A stretch of DNA of 18,427 nucleotides from Parcubacteria group bacterium CG11_big_fil_rev_8_21_14_0_20_41_14 (lineage in GTDB: Bacteria; Patescibacteriota; Patescibacteriia; UBA2169), in assembly GCA_002787075.1 (NCBI GenBank), contig PCVT01000072.1, forward strand, positions 1,862 to 20,288, given 5' to 3'. The first letter of the stretch is position 1. Every line of letters starts with the position of its first letter. Positions 1 through 5,583 of this stretch are shown piece after piece. The position numbers and the translations under genes were made by a program. Below the pieces are notes generated by a model. The model was not told the DNA's origin and did no database searches. It saw only the letters and a list, made by a program, of their open reading frames with translations.

Positions 1-1038
1 ATAACTAACTGTAACCCCGCCCGCATTCGCGAGCACATCTGGCACAACATACACATCGCGCTCATGCAAAATCTTGTCTGCTTCTGGAGTTGTCGGGCCG
101 TTCGCCATTTCCAGCACTACGCGCGCTTTTATGTTCATAGCATTGTCTTTAGTAATAACATTTTCCAAAGCAGCAGGAACAAGCACATCGCACTCTTTTT
201 CCAGAATTGCTTCAGACCCAACTTTTTCAACTTCTTGGGCATGAATCACAGAACCTTGTTCTTTTTTTACTAACATAACTTCATCAGGATCCAAGCCATC
301 AGGATTGTAGATTGCGCCTTTAGAATCAGACAAGCCCACGATTTTAAATCCTGCTTCATGCGCCAATTGCGCGAAATGAAATCCTACATTGCCGAACCCA
401 TGCACAATAATGCGCGTATCTTGCGGTTTTAGATTGAGTCGCTTACTGATCTCGTCTAAACAATAAAATCCTCCCTGTCCGGTCGCGGCTTCTCTTCCCT
501 CTGACCCGCCCTTATCAAGCGGCTTACCAGTGAAAGTCGCTCCAGTGGTATCTTGAGTCAAGTTTAAGTATTCATCAGCCATCCAGGCCATAATCTGGGG
601 CGTGGTGTTCATGTCAGGAGCTGGCACATCTTTTTGCGGACCAATGTGTTGATATATTTTTTGCACCCATGCGCGGGATAATCTTTCAAGCTCAAACTCG
701 GACAATAACTTTGGATCAACCGAGACCCCGCCTTTGCCTCCGCCCATAGGAATATTCACAACCGCTGTCTTAATCGCCATCCAGAACGCGAGCGCTTTTA
801 CCTCATCCAAATCAACTTGGCTGTGATAACGAATGCCACCTTTGTACGGGCCTCGGCTATTATTGAATTGCACGCGATATCCGTGAAATATTTTCTGGGA
901 TCCGTCATCCATTCTAATTGGAATATCAAACTCATAAACATTGTTTGGTTGTTTTAGTTTTGCGACATCTTGCTCATCCAAATTTAATTTTTCAGCTGCA
1001 AGATCTAATTGCTGCATTGCGTTATTGAATGCTGACAT
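1..1038 (-). CDS. gdhA: Glu/Leu/Phe/Val dehydrogenase, 3' end cut by window edge
   Basis: Oxidative deamination or reductive amination of an amino acid, most likely glutamate to 2-oxoglutarate, with NAD(P). I read 346 codons from an ATG at 1038 to the window edge without a stop. The N-terminal dimerisation/substrate domain has GPYKGGIRYH (residues 63-72), WMAIKTAV (86-93) and the glycine-rich PMGGGKGGV (97-105) with the lysines expected for substrate binding and catalysis. The Rossmann domain has HGFGNVG (213-219). NGPTTPEAD and the DVLANAGGV region (about 313-343) are the usual C-terminal signature. Family members are about 410-450 residues, so roughly 70 or more are missing beyond the edge. 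It follows trxB on the same strand after about 100 nt containing a long hairpin, so it may be expressed separately. The NAD versus NADP preference and exact substrate cannot be told from sequence by eye. Confidence 0.93.
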   Translation of the reverse strand, partial: MSAFNNAMQQLDLAAEKLNLDEQDVAKLKQPNNVYEFDIPIRMDDGSQKIFHGYRVQFNNSRGPYKGGIRYHSQVDLDEVKALAFWMAIKTAVVNIPMGGGKGGVSVDPKLLSEFELERLSRAWVQKIYQHIGPQKDVPAPDMNTTPQIMAWMADEYLNLTQDTTGATFTGKPLDKGGSEGREAATGQGGFYCLDEISKRLNLKPQDTRIIVHGFGNVGFHFAQLAHEAGFKIVGLSDSKGAIYNPDGLDPDEVMLVKKEQGSVIHAQEVEKVGSEAILEKECDVLVPAALENVITKDNAMNIKARVVLEMANGPTTPEADKILHERDVYVVPDVLANAGGVTVSY

Positions 1039-1059
1039 ATTTTTATGTGTTTTGCGGGC

Positions 1060-1126
1060 AAGGGGTACAAATTTTTGAGACGAGAATGATGGAACCCTTC
1101 GGAGTCGAAAAAATTTCGTACCCCTT
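1060..1126. repeat. Long imperfect hairpin between trxB and the dehydrogenase gene
   Basis: Left arm AAGGGGTACAAATTTTT (1060-1076) pairs with a right arm ending GTACCCCTT at 1126, with one unpaired C at 1117; the loop is about 31 nt. It fills most of the gap between the trxB stop and the dehydrogenase start. It could end or attenuate transcription from trxB, or be a dispersed palindromic repeat. There is no clean T-tract directly after the stem on the minus strand, so a plain intrinsic terminator is not certain. Confidence 0.6.
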
Positions 1127-1140
1127 GGCCACATATTAAA

Positions 1141-2103
1141 TTAACAATTCTTCTTATCTGCTTCTTTTGCGATTACTTTCTCATAATTCTCCAGCCATTT
1201 CTCAACATCAATCGCGGCTTCACATCCCATCCCAGCCGCTGTTACTGCTTGGCGATACTTGAAATCAGCCACATCGCCAGCCGCGAACACACCTTCAACT
1301 GTAGTGCGCGTATCATCATGCACCACAATATAGCCGGCCTTGTCTTCCAGTTCAATCTGGCCTTTAAAAATTTCAGTATTTGGATGATGCCCAATAGCAA
1401 CAAACATGCCATCACACGCAATATCTGATTCCTCGTTGGTCTGATTGTTCTTCACGCGCACACCAGAAACTTTTTTCTCGCCTAATACATCCACAACTTC
1501 GCTGTTCCATACGAATGAAATCTTCTTGTTCTCTCTGGCGCGCTTTTGCAAAAATTCAGACCCGCGCAAGCAATCTCTGCGGTGAATTATTTTTACTGAT
1601 TTTGTGACTTTGGTCAAAAAATTCGCGTCTTCTAAGGCAACATCACCCCCACCAACAACCACAACATCTTTATCTTTAAAGAAAAATCCATCGCATGTGG
1701 CGCAGGATGAAACTCCATGGCCTTTAAGCCGTGTTTCGTTTGGAAGCCCTATCCAGTTCGCTGACGCGCCGGTCGCGATTATGATTGCGCGCGATTGATA
1801 CTCTTTGTCTGCGGACCATACTTTAAACGGCCGGACTCTAAAGTCAACTTTATCAACCTTAGCATCAATAATCTCTGTGCCGAATTTTTCCGCTTGCTTG
1901 CGGAACTCCTGCATCAATTTCGGGCCTTGCACGCCCTCAGGAAATCCAGGATAGTTTTCCACTTCAGTGGTCCAGGTTAATTGCCCGCCTGGCTCTTCTC
2001 CTGTAAATAGTATCGGCTTTAATTGCGCCCGGGACGCGTAAATTCCTGCTGTATATCCAGCAGGGCCTGATCCTATGATGATAAGATTTTTTGTTTCTGG
2101 CAT
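1141..2103 (-). CDS. trxB: Thioredoxin-disulfide reductase (NADPH, FAD)
   Basis: Transfers electrons from NADPH through FAD to thioredoxin in the cytoplasm. The 320-residue length is normal for the low-molecular-weight bacterial enzyme. The FAD-binding GSGPAG is at residues 11-16, the redox-active SSCATCDG has Cys134 and Cys137, the NADPH-binding GGGDVA is at 151-156, and the NADPH phosphate-binding HRRD plus Arg180 are at 174-180. The C-terminal VFAAGDV FAD motif is also present. All catalytic residues are kept. The ATG at 2103 lies 15 nt after the thioredoxin stop, so trxA and trxB form a tight operon coding for both enzyme and substrate. Related ferredoxin/flavodoxin-dependent reductases exist, but the HRRxxxR signature argues for NADPH. 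Confidence 0.97.
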   Translation of the reverse strand: MPETKNLIIIGSGPAGYTAGIYASRAQLKPILFTGEEPGGQLTWTTEVENYPGFPEGVQGPKLMQEFRKQAEKFGTEIIDAKVDKVDFRVRPFKVWSADKEYQSRAIIIATGASANWIGLPNETRLKGHGVSSCATCDGFFFKDKDVVVVGGGDVALEDANFLTKVTKSVKIIHRRDCLRGSEFLQKRARENKKISFVWNSEVVDVLGEKKVSGVRVKNNQTNEESDIACDGMFVAIGHHPNTEIFKGQIELEDKAGYIVVHDDTRTTVEGVFAAGDVADFKYRQAVTAAGMGCEAAIDVEKWLENYEKVIAKEADKKNC

Positions 2104-2118
2104 ATATTCTCCAAAATA

Positions 2119-2436
2119 TTATTTTGCAATGTCCTGTATCTTCTTTTTTAAGTCCTCTTTTTGGTGCACACCAACTAATGTTTCAATTGGATTTCCATCT
2201 TTAAAAATTATTAATGTTGGAATGCTCATTACTCCAAACTCTTGCGCTGTTATTTGATTGTTGTCAACATTTAGTTTTCCAACTTTTGCGTTCTCAACTT
2301 CTTTGGCTAGCTCTTCAATAATCGGGCCTTGCTGTTGGCATGGTCCGCACCAAGGCGCCCAAAAATCAACAAGAGTGATTCCTTGTTTAATTTCATCTTT
2401 AAAGTTTTGATCAGTGAGTGTGAGTTCTTGCGGCAT
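2119..2436 (-). CDS. trxA: Thioredoxin
   Basis: Small cytoplasmic dithiol-disulfide oxidoreductase that keeps protein thiols reduced. The 105-residue thioredoxin fold has the canonical active site WCGPC (Cys30, Cys33), the buried Asp in VDFWAPW, the cis-proline loop SIPTL (Pro73) and a C-terminal GVHQKEDL helix typical of TrxA. It is the first gene of the trxA-trxB unit, with a good sigma-70-type promoter about 40 nt upstream. The start ATG at 2436 is preceded by an A-rich leader without a convincing Shine-Dalgarno sequence. Confidence 0.97.
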   Translation of the reverse strand: MPQELTLTDQNFKDEIKQGITLVDFWAPWCGPCQQQGPIIEELAKEVENAKVGKLNVDNNQITAQEFGVMSIPTLIIFKDGNPIETLVGVHQKEDLKKKIQDIAK

Positions 2437-2477
2437 ATTTTTTTCTTATTTAATTTTTTATATTGTAGACAAAAGTT

Positions 2478-2506
2478 ATTATATAATACTCAGACGAGGC
2501 TGTCTA
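2478..2506 (-). promoter_or_regulatory. Sigma-70-type promoter of trxA-trxB
   Basis: On the minus strand the -35 box is TAGACA (2501-2506, five of six) and the -10 box is TATAAT (2478-2483, six of six), with a 17-nt spacer. The expected start near 2471 leaves a leader of about 35 nt before trxA. It sits next to the candidate origin, so trxAB would be transcribed away from it. Confidence 0.7.
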
Positions 2507-2823
2507 ATATTAATAAATAATTTATATATAAATACATAATAATAACTATAATAAGGATGTGGATGAAGTGTATAAGTGAATTTTGTGTATATTTTATGGG
2601 TGCTTTTGGAGCGCGCGGATATGTATAAGTTCTGCGTAAACATGGGCCTGGCTCATGCAATAAACTGTGCGTAAAATTGTGAGTATGTTTTTTGGAAATT
2701 TTAATGCACAACTTTTATTTGGTTATGCACTTTGTTCTAGATGTTCCGCACATGGTTGTGCAATACTAATCCACTGTTAGTTATTATGCTAATTCACATG
2801 AAATCCACAGGCGCTGTGGATAA
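2505..2823. other. oriC: Candidate chromosomal replication origin (DnaA-box cluster next to AT-rich DNA)
   Basis: No gene is visible here. I compared the stretch with the DnaA box TTATNCACA. There is one exact match, TGTGGATAA at 2815-2823, and eight sites with a single mismatch: 2558-2566, 2567-2575, 2584-2592, 2620-2628, 2666-2674, 2702-2710, 2723-2731 and 2790-2798. By a rough estimate under even base composition, about 0.2 such sites would be expected in 270 bp on both strands; AT bias raises this only modestly. The first two are directly adjacent. The flanking DNA at about 2437-2555 is almost pure A/T, as expected for an unwinding element. Genes on either side diverge, and gyrA, rpmH, rnpA, yidC and trxAB, which are often origin-proximal, are near. 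dnaA itself is absent from the window, so this remains an inference. Confidence 0.55.
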
Positions 2824-2888
2824 GTTTTGCTAATATTAGATAAAATTTTGAAATAGTTCCTAAGATGGGTATTTTTTGTCTGTTTAGA

Positions 2889-2921
2889 CGTTTTGAACAA
2901 TTTTAGCGTTTTGAACAATTT
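2889..2921. repeat. Tandem copies of CGTTTTGAACAATTT
   Basis: Two identical 15-mers occur at 2889-2903 and 2907-2921 with three bases between them. A similar pair in inverted orientation lies on the other side of the two tRNA genes at about 3198-3226. Directly after, 2922-2935 carries an inverted partial copy (GGTTCAAAATTG). The spacing suggests a protein-binding site or part of the origin, but no function can be assigned. Confidence 0.6.
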
Positions 2922-2968
2922 GGGTTCAAAATTGAAGTAGATATTAAAGATATATTTTTTGACCAAAC

Positions 2969-3000
2969 AAAAACACCCGCAGAATGATGTAGGTGTTTTT
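2969..3000 (-). terminator. Intrinsic terminator after the tRNA-Arg/tRNA-Ala(CGC) unit
   Basis: On the minus strand, AAAAACACC (3000-2992) pairs with GGTGTTTTT (2977-2969), with a 14-nt loop, and is followed by more T-rich sequence. The stem begins immediately at the CCA end of tRNA-Ala(CGC). It suits termination of the two-tRNA transcript. Confidence 0.75.
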
Positions 3001-3075
3001 GGTGGACCCAAGCGGAATCGAACCGCTGGCCTCTACAATGCGAATGTAGCGCTCTACCAGCTGAGCTATGGGCCC
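3000..3075 (-). tRNA. tRNA-Ala (anticodon CGC)
   Basis: A 76-nt cloverleaf with encoded CCA. The acceptor stem GGGCCCA/TGGGTCC contains the G3:U70 wobble that identifies alanine tRNAs. The anticodon stem CTACA/TGTAG carries the loop TTCGCAT, giving anticodon CGC, which reads GCG. The T-arm contains GGTTCGATTCC. It is separated by a single nucleotide from tRNA-Arg upstream and is co-transcribed with it. The host uses GCG alanine codons often, which fits the presence of this dedicated isoacceptor. Confidence 0.97.
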
Positions 3076-3076
3076 T

Positions 3077-3152
3077 TGGTGTCCTCACCGGGACTCGAAC
3101 CTGGATCAATGGCTTAGGACGCCACTGTTCTATCCAATTGAACTATGAGGAC
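3077..3152 (-). tRNA. tRNA-Arg (anticodon CCT)
   Basis: A 76-nt cloverleaf with encoded CCA. The acceptor stem is GTCCTCA/TGAGGAC, the D-arm contains TTCAATTGGATAGAA, the anticodon stem is GTGGC/GCCAT with loop GTCCTAA giving anticodon CCT (reads AGG), and the T-arm contains GGTTCGAGTCC. It is the promoter-proximal gene of a two-tRNA unit with tRNA-Ala(CGC). Confidence 0.97.
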
Positions 3153-3164
3153 TTGGTATGTTTT

Positions 3165-3193
3165 ATAATATCAAGGTGTCTATAATATTGCAA
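3165..3193 (-). promoter_or_regulatory. Promoter of the tRNA-Arg/tRNA-Ala(CGC) unit
   Basis: Minus-strand TTGCAA (3188-3193) and TATTAT (3165-3170) are separated by 17 nt. Transcription would start near 3158, about six bases before the tRNA 5' end. The inverted GTTTTGAAC-type repeats lie just upstream of the -35 box, where a regulator or UP-like element would sit. Confidence 0.65.
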
Positions 3194-3197
3194 AAAA

Positions 3198-3226
3198 GCG
3201 TTCAAAACGTGTAAAATTGTTCAAAC
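3198..3226. repeat. Inverted copy of the GTTTTGAACAATTTTA repeat
   Basis: Read on the minus strand this is GAACAATTTTA, then CACGTTTTGAACGC, nearly the same as the tandem pair at 2889-2921 but in the opposite orientation and with a 2-nt difference in the spacer. The two sets bracket the tRNA-Arg/tRNA-Ala pair. Confidence 0.6.
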
Positions 3227-3244
3227 CCTTTCTGTGCTCTGTTC

Positions 3245-3262
3245 TTGGCTAATGTTAGCCAA
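3245..3262. repeat. Palindrome TTGGCTAA-TG-TTAGCCAA
   Basis: Perfect 8-bp arms around a 2-nt centre, in the 170-bp gap between tRNA-Ala(GGC) and tRNA-Arg. There is no T-tract on either side, so a dimeric protein site or a processing signal is as likely as a terminator. Confidence 0.6.
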
Positions 3263-3276
3263 AATCACGATTTATG

Positions 3277-3294
3277 TTCTAGACTAGTCTAGAA
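3277..3294. repeat. Perfect 18-bp palindrome TTCTAGACTAGTCTAGAA
   Basis: The sequence equals its own reverse complement and contains CTAG three times. With no loop it is more like an operator for a dimeric protein than an RNA hairpin. It lies 15 bp from the palindrome at 3245-3262 and 30 nt downstream of the tRNA-Ala(GGC) 3' end. Confidence 0.6.
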
Positions 3295-3323
3295 GTTACG
3301 GTTTTGACAGAATTGACTAAAAG

Positions 3324-3399
3324 TGGTGGACCGTAGGAGACTCGAACTCCTGGCCTCTTCCATGCCATGGAAGCGCTCTACCAGCTGAGCTAACGGCCC
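3324..3399 (-). tRNA. tRNA-Ala (anticodon GGC)
   Basis: A 76-nt cloverleaf with encoded CCA. The acceptor stem GGGCCGT/ACGGTCC again has G3:U70. The anticodon stem CTTCC/GGAAG has the loop ATGGCAT, giving anticodon GGC (reads GCC and GCT). The T-arm contains AGTTCGAGTCT. A TATAAT hexamer at 3445-3450 on the same strand, about 45 nt upstream, is a possible -10 box, but I see no good -35 for it. The gene is divergent from bactofilin. Confidence 0.97.
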
Positions 3400-3488
3400 A
3401 TGTTCGCGCTTTAATCACAATTATCAGCGCAATCAATAAAAGCATTATATCTTATTTAAACAATTTTTAGAAGCTTTTGACAAAAAAT

Positions 3489-3517
3489 TTACTCCAACCC
3501 AAACATCAGGTATACTA
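3489..3517 (+). promoter_or_regulatory. Promoter upstream of bactofilin
   Basis: TTTACT (3489-3494) and TATACT (3512-3517) are 17 nt apart. The predicted start near 3524 gives a leader of about 20 nt to the first ATG (3545) or about 60 nt to the second (3587). Confidence 0.55.
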
Positions 3518-3544
3518 TATAAATGTCATTAACGAAAAACATAT

Positions 3545-4006
3545 ATGTTTGATTCAAAAGATAAAGAAGCAGTAGGAGGATTTGAAATGAGAGAAGAAGA
3601 CGCAGAAACCATTATTGGAGCGTCCGTAAAAGTGGATGGGGACTTTGTGAGCGAGGGTAATGTTCTGGTGCAAGGAATTGTAAATGGAAGCTTAAAAACA
3701 AAAGGAAATCTTCGCGTGGATGAGGGCGCGAAAATAAAAGCAAATGTTGATGCCACGAACGCGCAAGTAAGCGGAGAGATTCAAGGCAATATTACGGTAA
3801 AAGACAGTTTAGACCTTGGCAGTTCAGCAAAGGTTGCTGGAGATATAATTACTAAAATTCTCTCTATTGAGCCAGGCGCTGTATTAAACGGCCATTGTAG
3901 CGTGTCCGCGATGAGTGAAGAATCAGAAGGCAATGATCAGCCATCTGAAATCCAAAAGCCAAACCAAAAAAACAAGAAATCTGTTTTAGATGAAAATCTT
4001 GACTAG
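3545..4006 (+). CDS. Bactofilin (polymer-forming cytoskeletal protein)
   Basis: Bactofilins assemble without nucleotides into filaments through a right-handed beta-helix and scaffold cell-shape or envelope enzymes at the membrane. After a short leader, residues about 22-120 show the repeating pattern typical of the family: TIIGASVKVDGDF, then VNGSLKTKGNLRV, then IQGNITVKDSLDL and KVAGDIITKILSIEPGA. The acidic/Gln-rich tail is unstructured. The total of 153 residues is normal. Two starts compete: ATG 3545, whose MFDSKDKE opening resembles other bactofilins but has no SD, and ATG 3587, preceded by a strong TAGGAGG at 3573-3579 with a 7-nt gap. Both leave the core intact. It heads a plus-strand run with the DAGK-like gene and tsaE. 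Confidence 0.9.
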   Translation: MFDSKDKEAVGGFEMREEDAETIIGASVKVDGDFVSEGNVLVQGIVNGSLKTKGNLRVDEGAKIKANVDATNAQVSGEIQGNITVKDSLDLGSSAKVAGDIITKILSIEPGAVLNGHCSVSAMSEESEGNDQPSEIQKPNQKNKKSVLDENLD

Positions 4007-4009
4007 CAT

Positions 4010-4810
4010 ATGTATGCCTACTTCATAGATGATTGGGTATATAATAATCATCACCGAAAATTGGATCGGTTGGATTTGGTCTTGACTCAAAAAGGCATAC
4101 AAGGAAGAAAAATAAAGCTTAGCCGTTTGCATGATTTAGGAGGAAGCATTAAGGATTGCTTAAGCTCTGGCATTAAGACATTTGTGGCTGTTGGCAGTGA
4201 CACCACAACAAGCAGGGTATTAAACAGCATGTTAAAAGATAATAATTTTTCTTTTTCATTTGCTTGTGTGCCTATTGATGAGCCACGCGCGATTGCGCGC
4301 GTTTTTGGTTATGGCTCAATGCTAGAAGCAGTGGATGCTTTGGCAGTACACAGGACAAGCAAGATTGATATCGGGCTTTTGAACAAACGGCATTATTTTG
4401 TTACTGCTGCTGTGTTTCCTAAAAAATGTTCTTTAGGATTTAAATCATATTCAATCAGCTCATTATATAGAGATCATCATATAAGCGTGTGCAATAGCAA
4501 TATATATATGAATCATACAACTGATTATGCGCGCAATTTTGATATTACCGACGGAGTATTTGAAGCAGTTATAGCGCGAAGGCCTCAAGTATCTTTTTTT
4601 GATAAGATGCGCGGAAAAGGAAATGATTCTGTATATATTCCAGAAACCATATTTCCGGTTAAGTCAATTATTATAAAATCAAAAGACAAGACATTAAGCG
4701 TGTTTGCTGACGCTGAAAAGCAGTTGACAAGCCCGATAAAAGTGGATATTCTGCCACAAATGCTAGAAGTAATTATTGGAAAAGATTTTTATGGCTCAAA
4801 ACAACATTAA
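4010..4810 (+). CDS. Degenerate diacylglycerol-kinase-like protein, function unknown
   Basis: 266 residues with the layout of the DAGK catalytic/NAD-kinase-like superfamily but with the catalytic signatures eroded. Where the family has GGDGT there is VGSDTT (about residues 61-66), and where it has PxGTxNDFA there is PIDEPRAIA. The segment RTSKIDIGLLNKRHYF matches the part of YegS/DgkB-type kinases that reads iDlg-x-vn-r-yF, and the C-terminal SVFADAEK...LEVIIGK matches their second beta domain. From memory, comparable proteins recur in Parcubacteria; I cannot verify that here. Loss of the phosphate-binding loop suggests it is not an active lipid kinase, perhaps a ligand-binding or regulatory relative. 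It starts 3 nt after bactofilin and overlaps tsaE by 20 nt, so translation is probably coupled. Confidence 0.7.
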   Translation: MYAYFIDDWVYNNHHRKLDRLDLVLTQKGIQGRKIKLSRLHDLGGSIKDCLSSGIKTFVAVGSDTTTSRVLNSMLKDNNFSFSFACVPIDEPRAIARVFGYGSMLEAVDALAVHRTSKIDIGLLNKRHYFVTAAVFPKKCSLGFKSYSISSLYRDHHISVCNSNIYMNHTTDYARNFDITDGVFEAVIARRPQVSFFDKMRGKGNDSVYIPETIFPVKSIIIKSKDKTLSVFADAEKQLTSPIKVDILPQMLEVIIGKDFYGSKQH

Positions 4811-5243
4811 TTCATTAGATGACTTGCGATTGTTTGCCAAGGATTTTTGCGCGCAATTAAAGCCAGGCACTGTAGTGGCTTTGGTCGGGCCTCTTGGCGC
4901 TGGAAAGACGACTTTGGTGCAAATGATCGCGCTTGAATTAGGGATTACAGCGCGCGTTACTAGCCCGACTTTTGCTTTAGTGAAAGAATATGAGGTGCCA
5001 AACAAAGCGCGCAAAATCAGTAGAATGTATCATATTGATTTATATCGCTTGGACAGGATTGATGATGATTTGGGATTTGAGGAATATTTCGCTGATATTG
5101 ATTCTGTTGTATTTGTTGAATGGGCTGAAAAGGCAAAACATATTTTGCCAGCGAGCGCGGTGTGGCTGGAAATTTTGGTTAAGAATAATAGTAAAAACGG
5201 TGTCAGGAGTCGTTTTTTTGGGAACAAAAAAAACGACTCCTGA
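4791..5243 (+). CDS. tsaE: TsaE, ATPase of tRNA t6A biosynthesis, with a repeat-derived C-terminus
   Basis: TsaE drives turnover of the TsaB-TsaD complex that makes N6-threonylcarbamoyl-adenosine at A37 of ANN-decoding tRNAs. The P-loop GPLGAGKTT (33-41), switch motif TSPTFALVKEY (57-67), HIDLYRL (81-87) and VEWAEKAKHILP (109-120) are all present. I prefer ATG 4791 to a TTG 15 nt earlier; it overlaps the preceding gene. The last 16 codons (from 5193) and the stop lie inside a perfect 28-bp inverted repeat, so the native C-terminal beta-strands after WLEILVK appear replaced by palindrome-encoded residues. The catalytic core is complete, so activity may survive. TsaB and TsaD are not in the window. 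Confidence 0.92.
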   Translation: MAQNNINSLDDLRLFAKDFCAQLKPGTVVALVGPLGAGKTTLVQMIALELGITARVTSPTFALVKEYEVPNKARKISRMYHIDLYRLDRIDDDLGFEEYFADIDSVVFVEWAEKAKHILPASAVWLEILVKNNSKNGVRSRFFGNKKNDS

Positions 5244-5254
5244 CACCGTTTTTA
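5192..5254. repeat. 63-bp perfect inverted repeat (28-bp arms); REP/MITE-like element and bidirectional terminator
   Basis: Arms 5192-5219 and 5227-5254 are exact reverse complements containing CGGTGTCAGGAGTCG and a poly-T/poly-A run, around a 7-nt loop. It lies between converging genes, so both tsaE (plus) and the PRC-barrel gene (minus) would be terminated by it: each transcript forms the hairpin and ends in T-rich sequence. Such a long exact palindrome resembles REP-like elements mobilised by Y1/RAYT transposases, but no transposase is in the window, so that origin is inference. It encodes the end of tsaE. Confidence 0.85.
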
Positions 5255-5265
5255 ATGTTGTTTTT

Positions 5266-5574
5266 TTATTGCCGCGCGATTGGCTGGGCTTGCAGATGGG
5301 GTTGGAGTTGGGATGGCTCTTTGTCAGCATCCGCGTTTTCTTGGTATTCACTGCTGTCTTGGACAATAATTTTATCTTTATCAATACTTATAACCTGCTC
5401 GCGCGAGATGAGCAGGTTTTTGCCGAACAAGTTTTTTATGCCGGTTGGCTTTACTTCATATTGGTAAATTGATTGGGAATCAATATCAATAATAATGCTT
5501 TCCAGTTTTCCTAGAGTTTGACCTGACTGGGTTTGGACTGGAAGATTTTTTAAATTTGTAAAATCTATTAACAT
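5266..5574 (-). CDS. PRC-barrel domain protein
   Basis: A 102-residue protein whose first 75 or so residues have the PRC-barrel pattern: LKNLPVQTQSGQTLGKLESI followed by IIDIDSQSIYQYEVKP and ISREQVISIDKDKIIVQD. PRC-barrels occur as the RimM C-terminal domain, in photosynthetic reaction centre H subunits and as small stand-alone proteins; the role of stand-alone forms is mostly unknown. The tail (about 78-102) is Gln/Pro/Glu-rich and probably disordered. It begins 9 nt after the yidC stop and is the last gene of the rpmH-rnpA-yidD-yidC unit. The stop at 5266 is 12 nt beyond the palindrome that probably terminates it. Confidence 0.85.
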   Translation of the reverse strand: MLIDFTNLKNLPVQTQSGQTLGKLESIIIDIDSQSIYQYEVKPTGIKNLFGKNLLISREQVISIDKDKIIVQDSSEYQENADADKEPSQLQPHLQAQPIARQ

Positions 5575-5583
5575 ATATTTGTA

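Noticed and set aside
2490..3109. Short minus-strand frames (73, 75 and 68 codons) in the tRNA/origin region
   Set aside because: They translate AT-rich non-coding DNA and tRNA genes; composition and content are not protein-like.
2889..3226. CRISPR array
   Set aside because: The repeats are 15 bp, with a 3-bp gap or in inverted orientation, with no regular spacers and no cas genes.
2505..3323. Possible structured ncRNA (tmRNA, RNase P RNA or SRP RNA) in the long gap
   Set aside because: I found none of the conserved core motifs of these RNAs; apart from the tRNAs, the stretch is better explained by DnaA-like sites and repeats.
4990..5472. 160-residue plus-strand frame and the opposing 5040-5384 frame
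   Set aside because: They overlap tsaE and the PRC-barrel gene in other frames and run through the palindrome; no family features.
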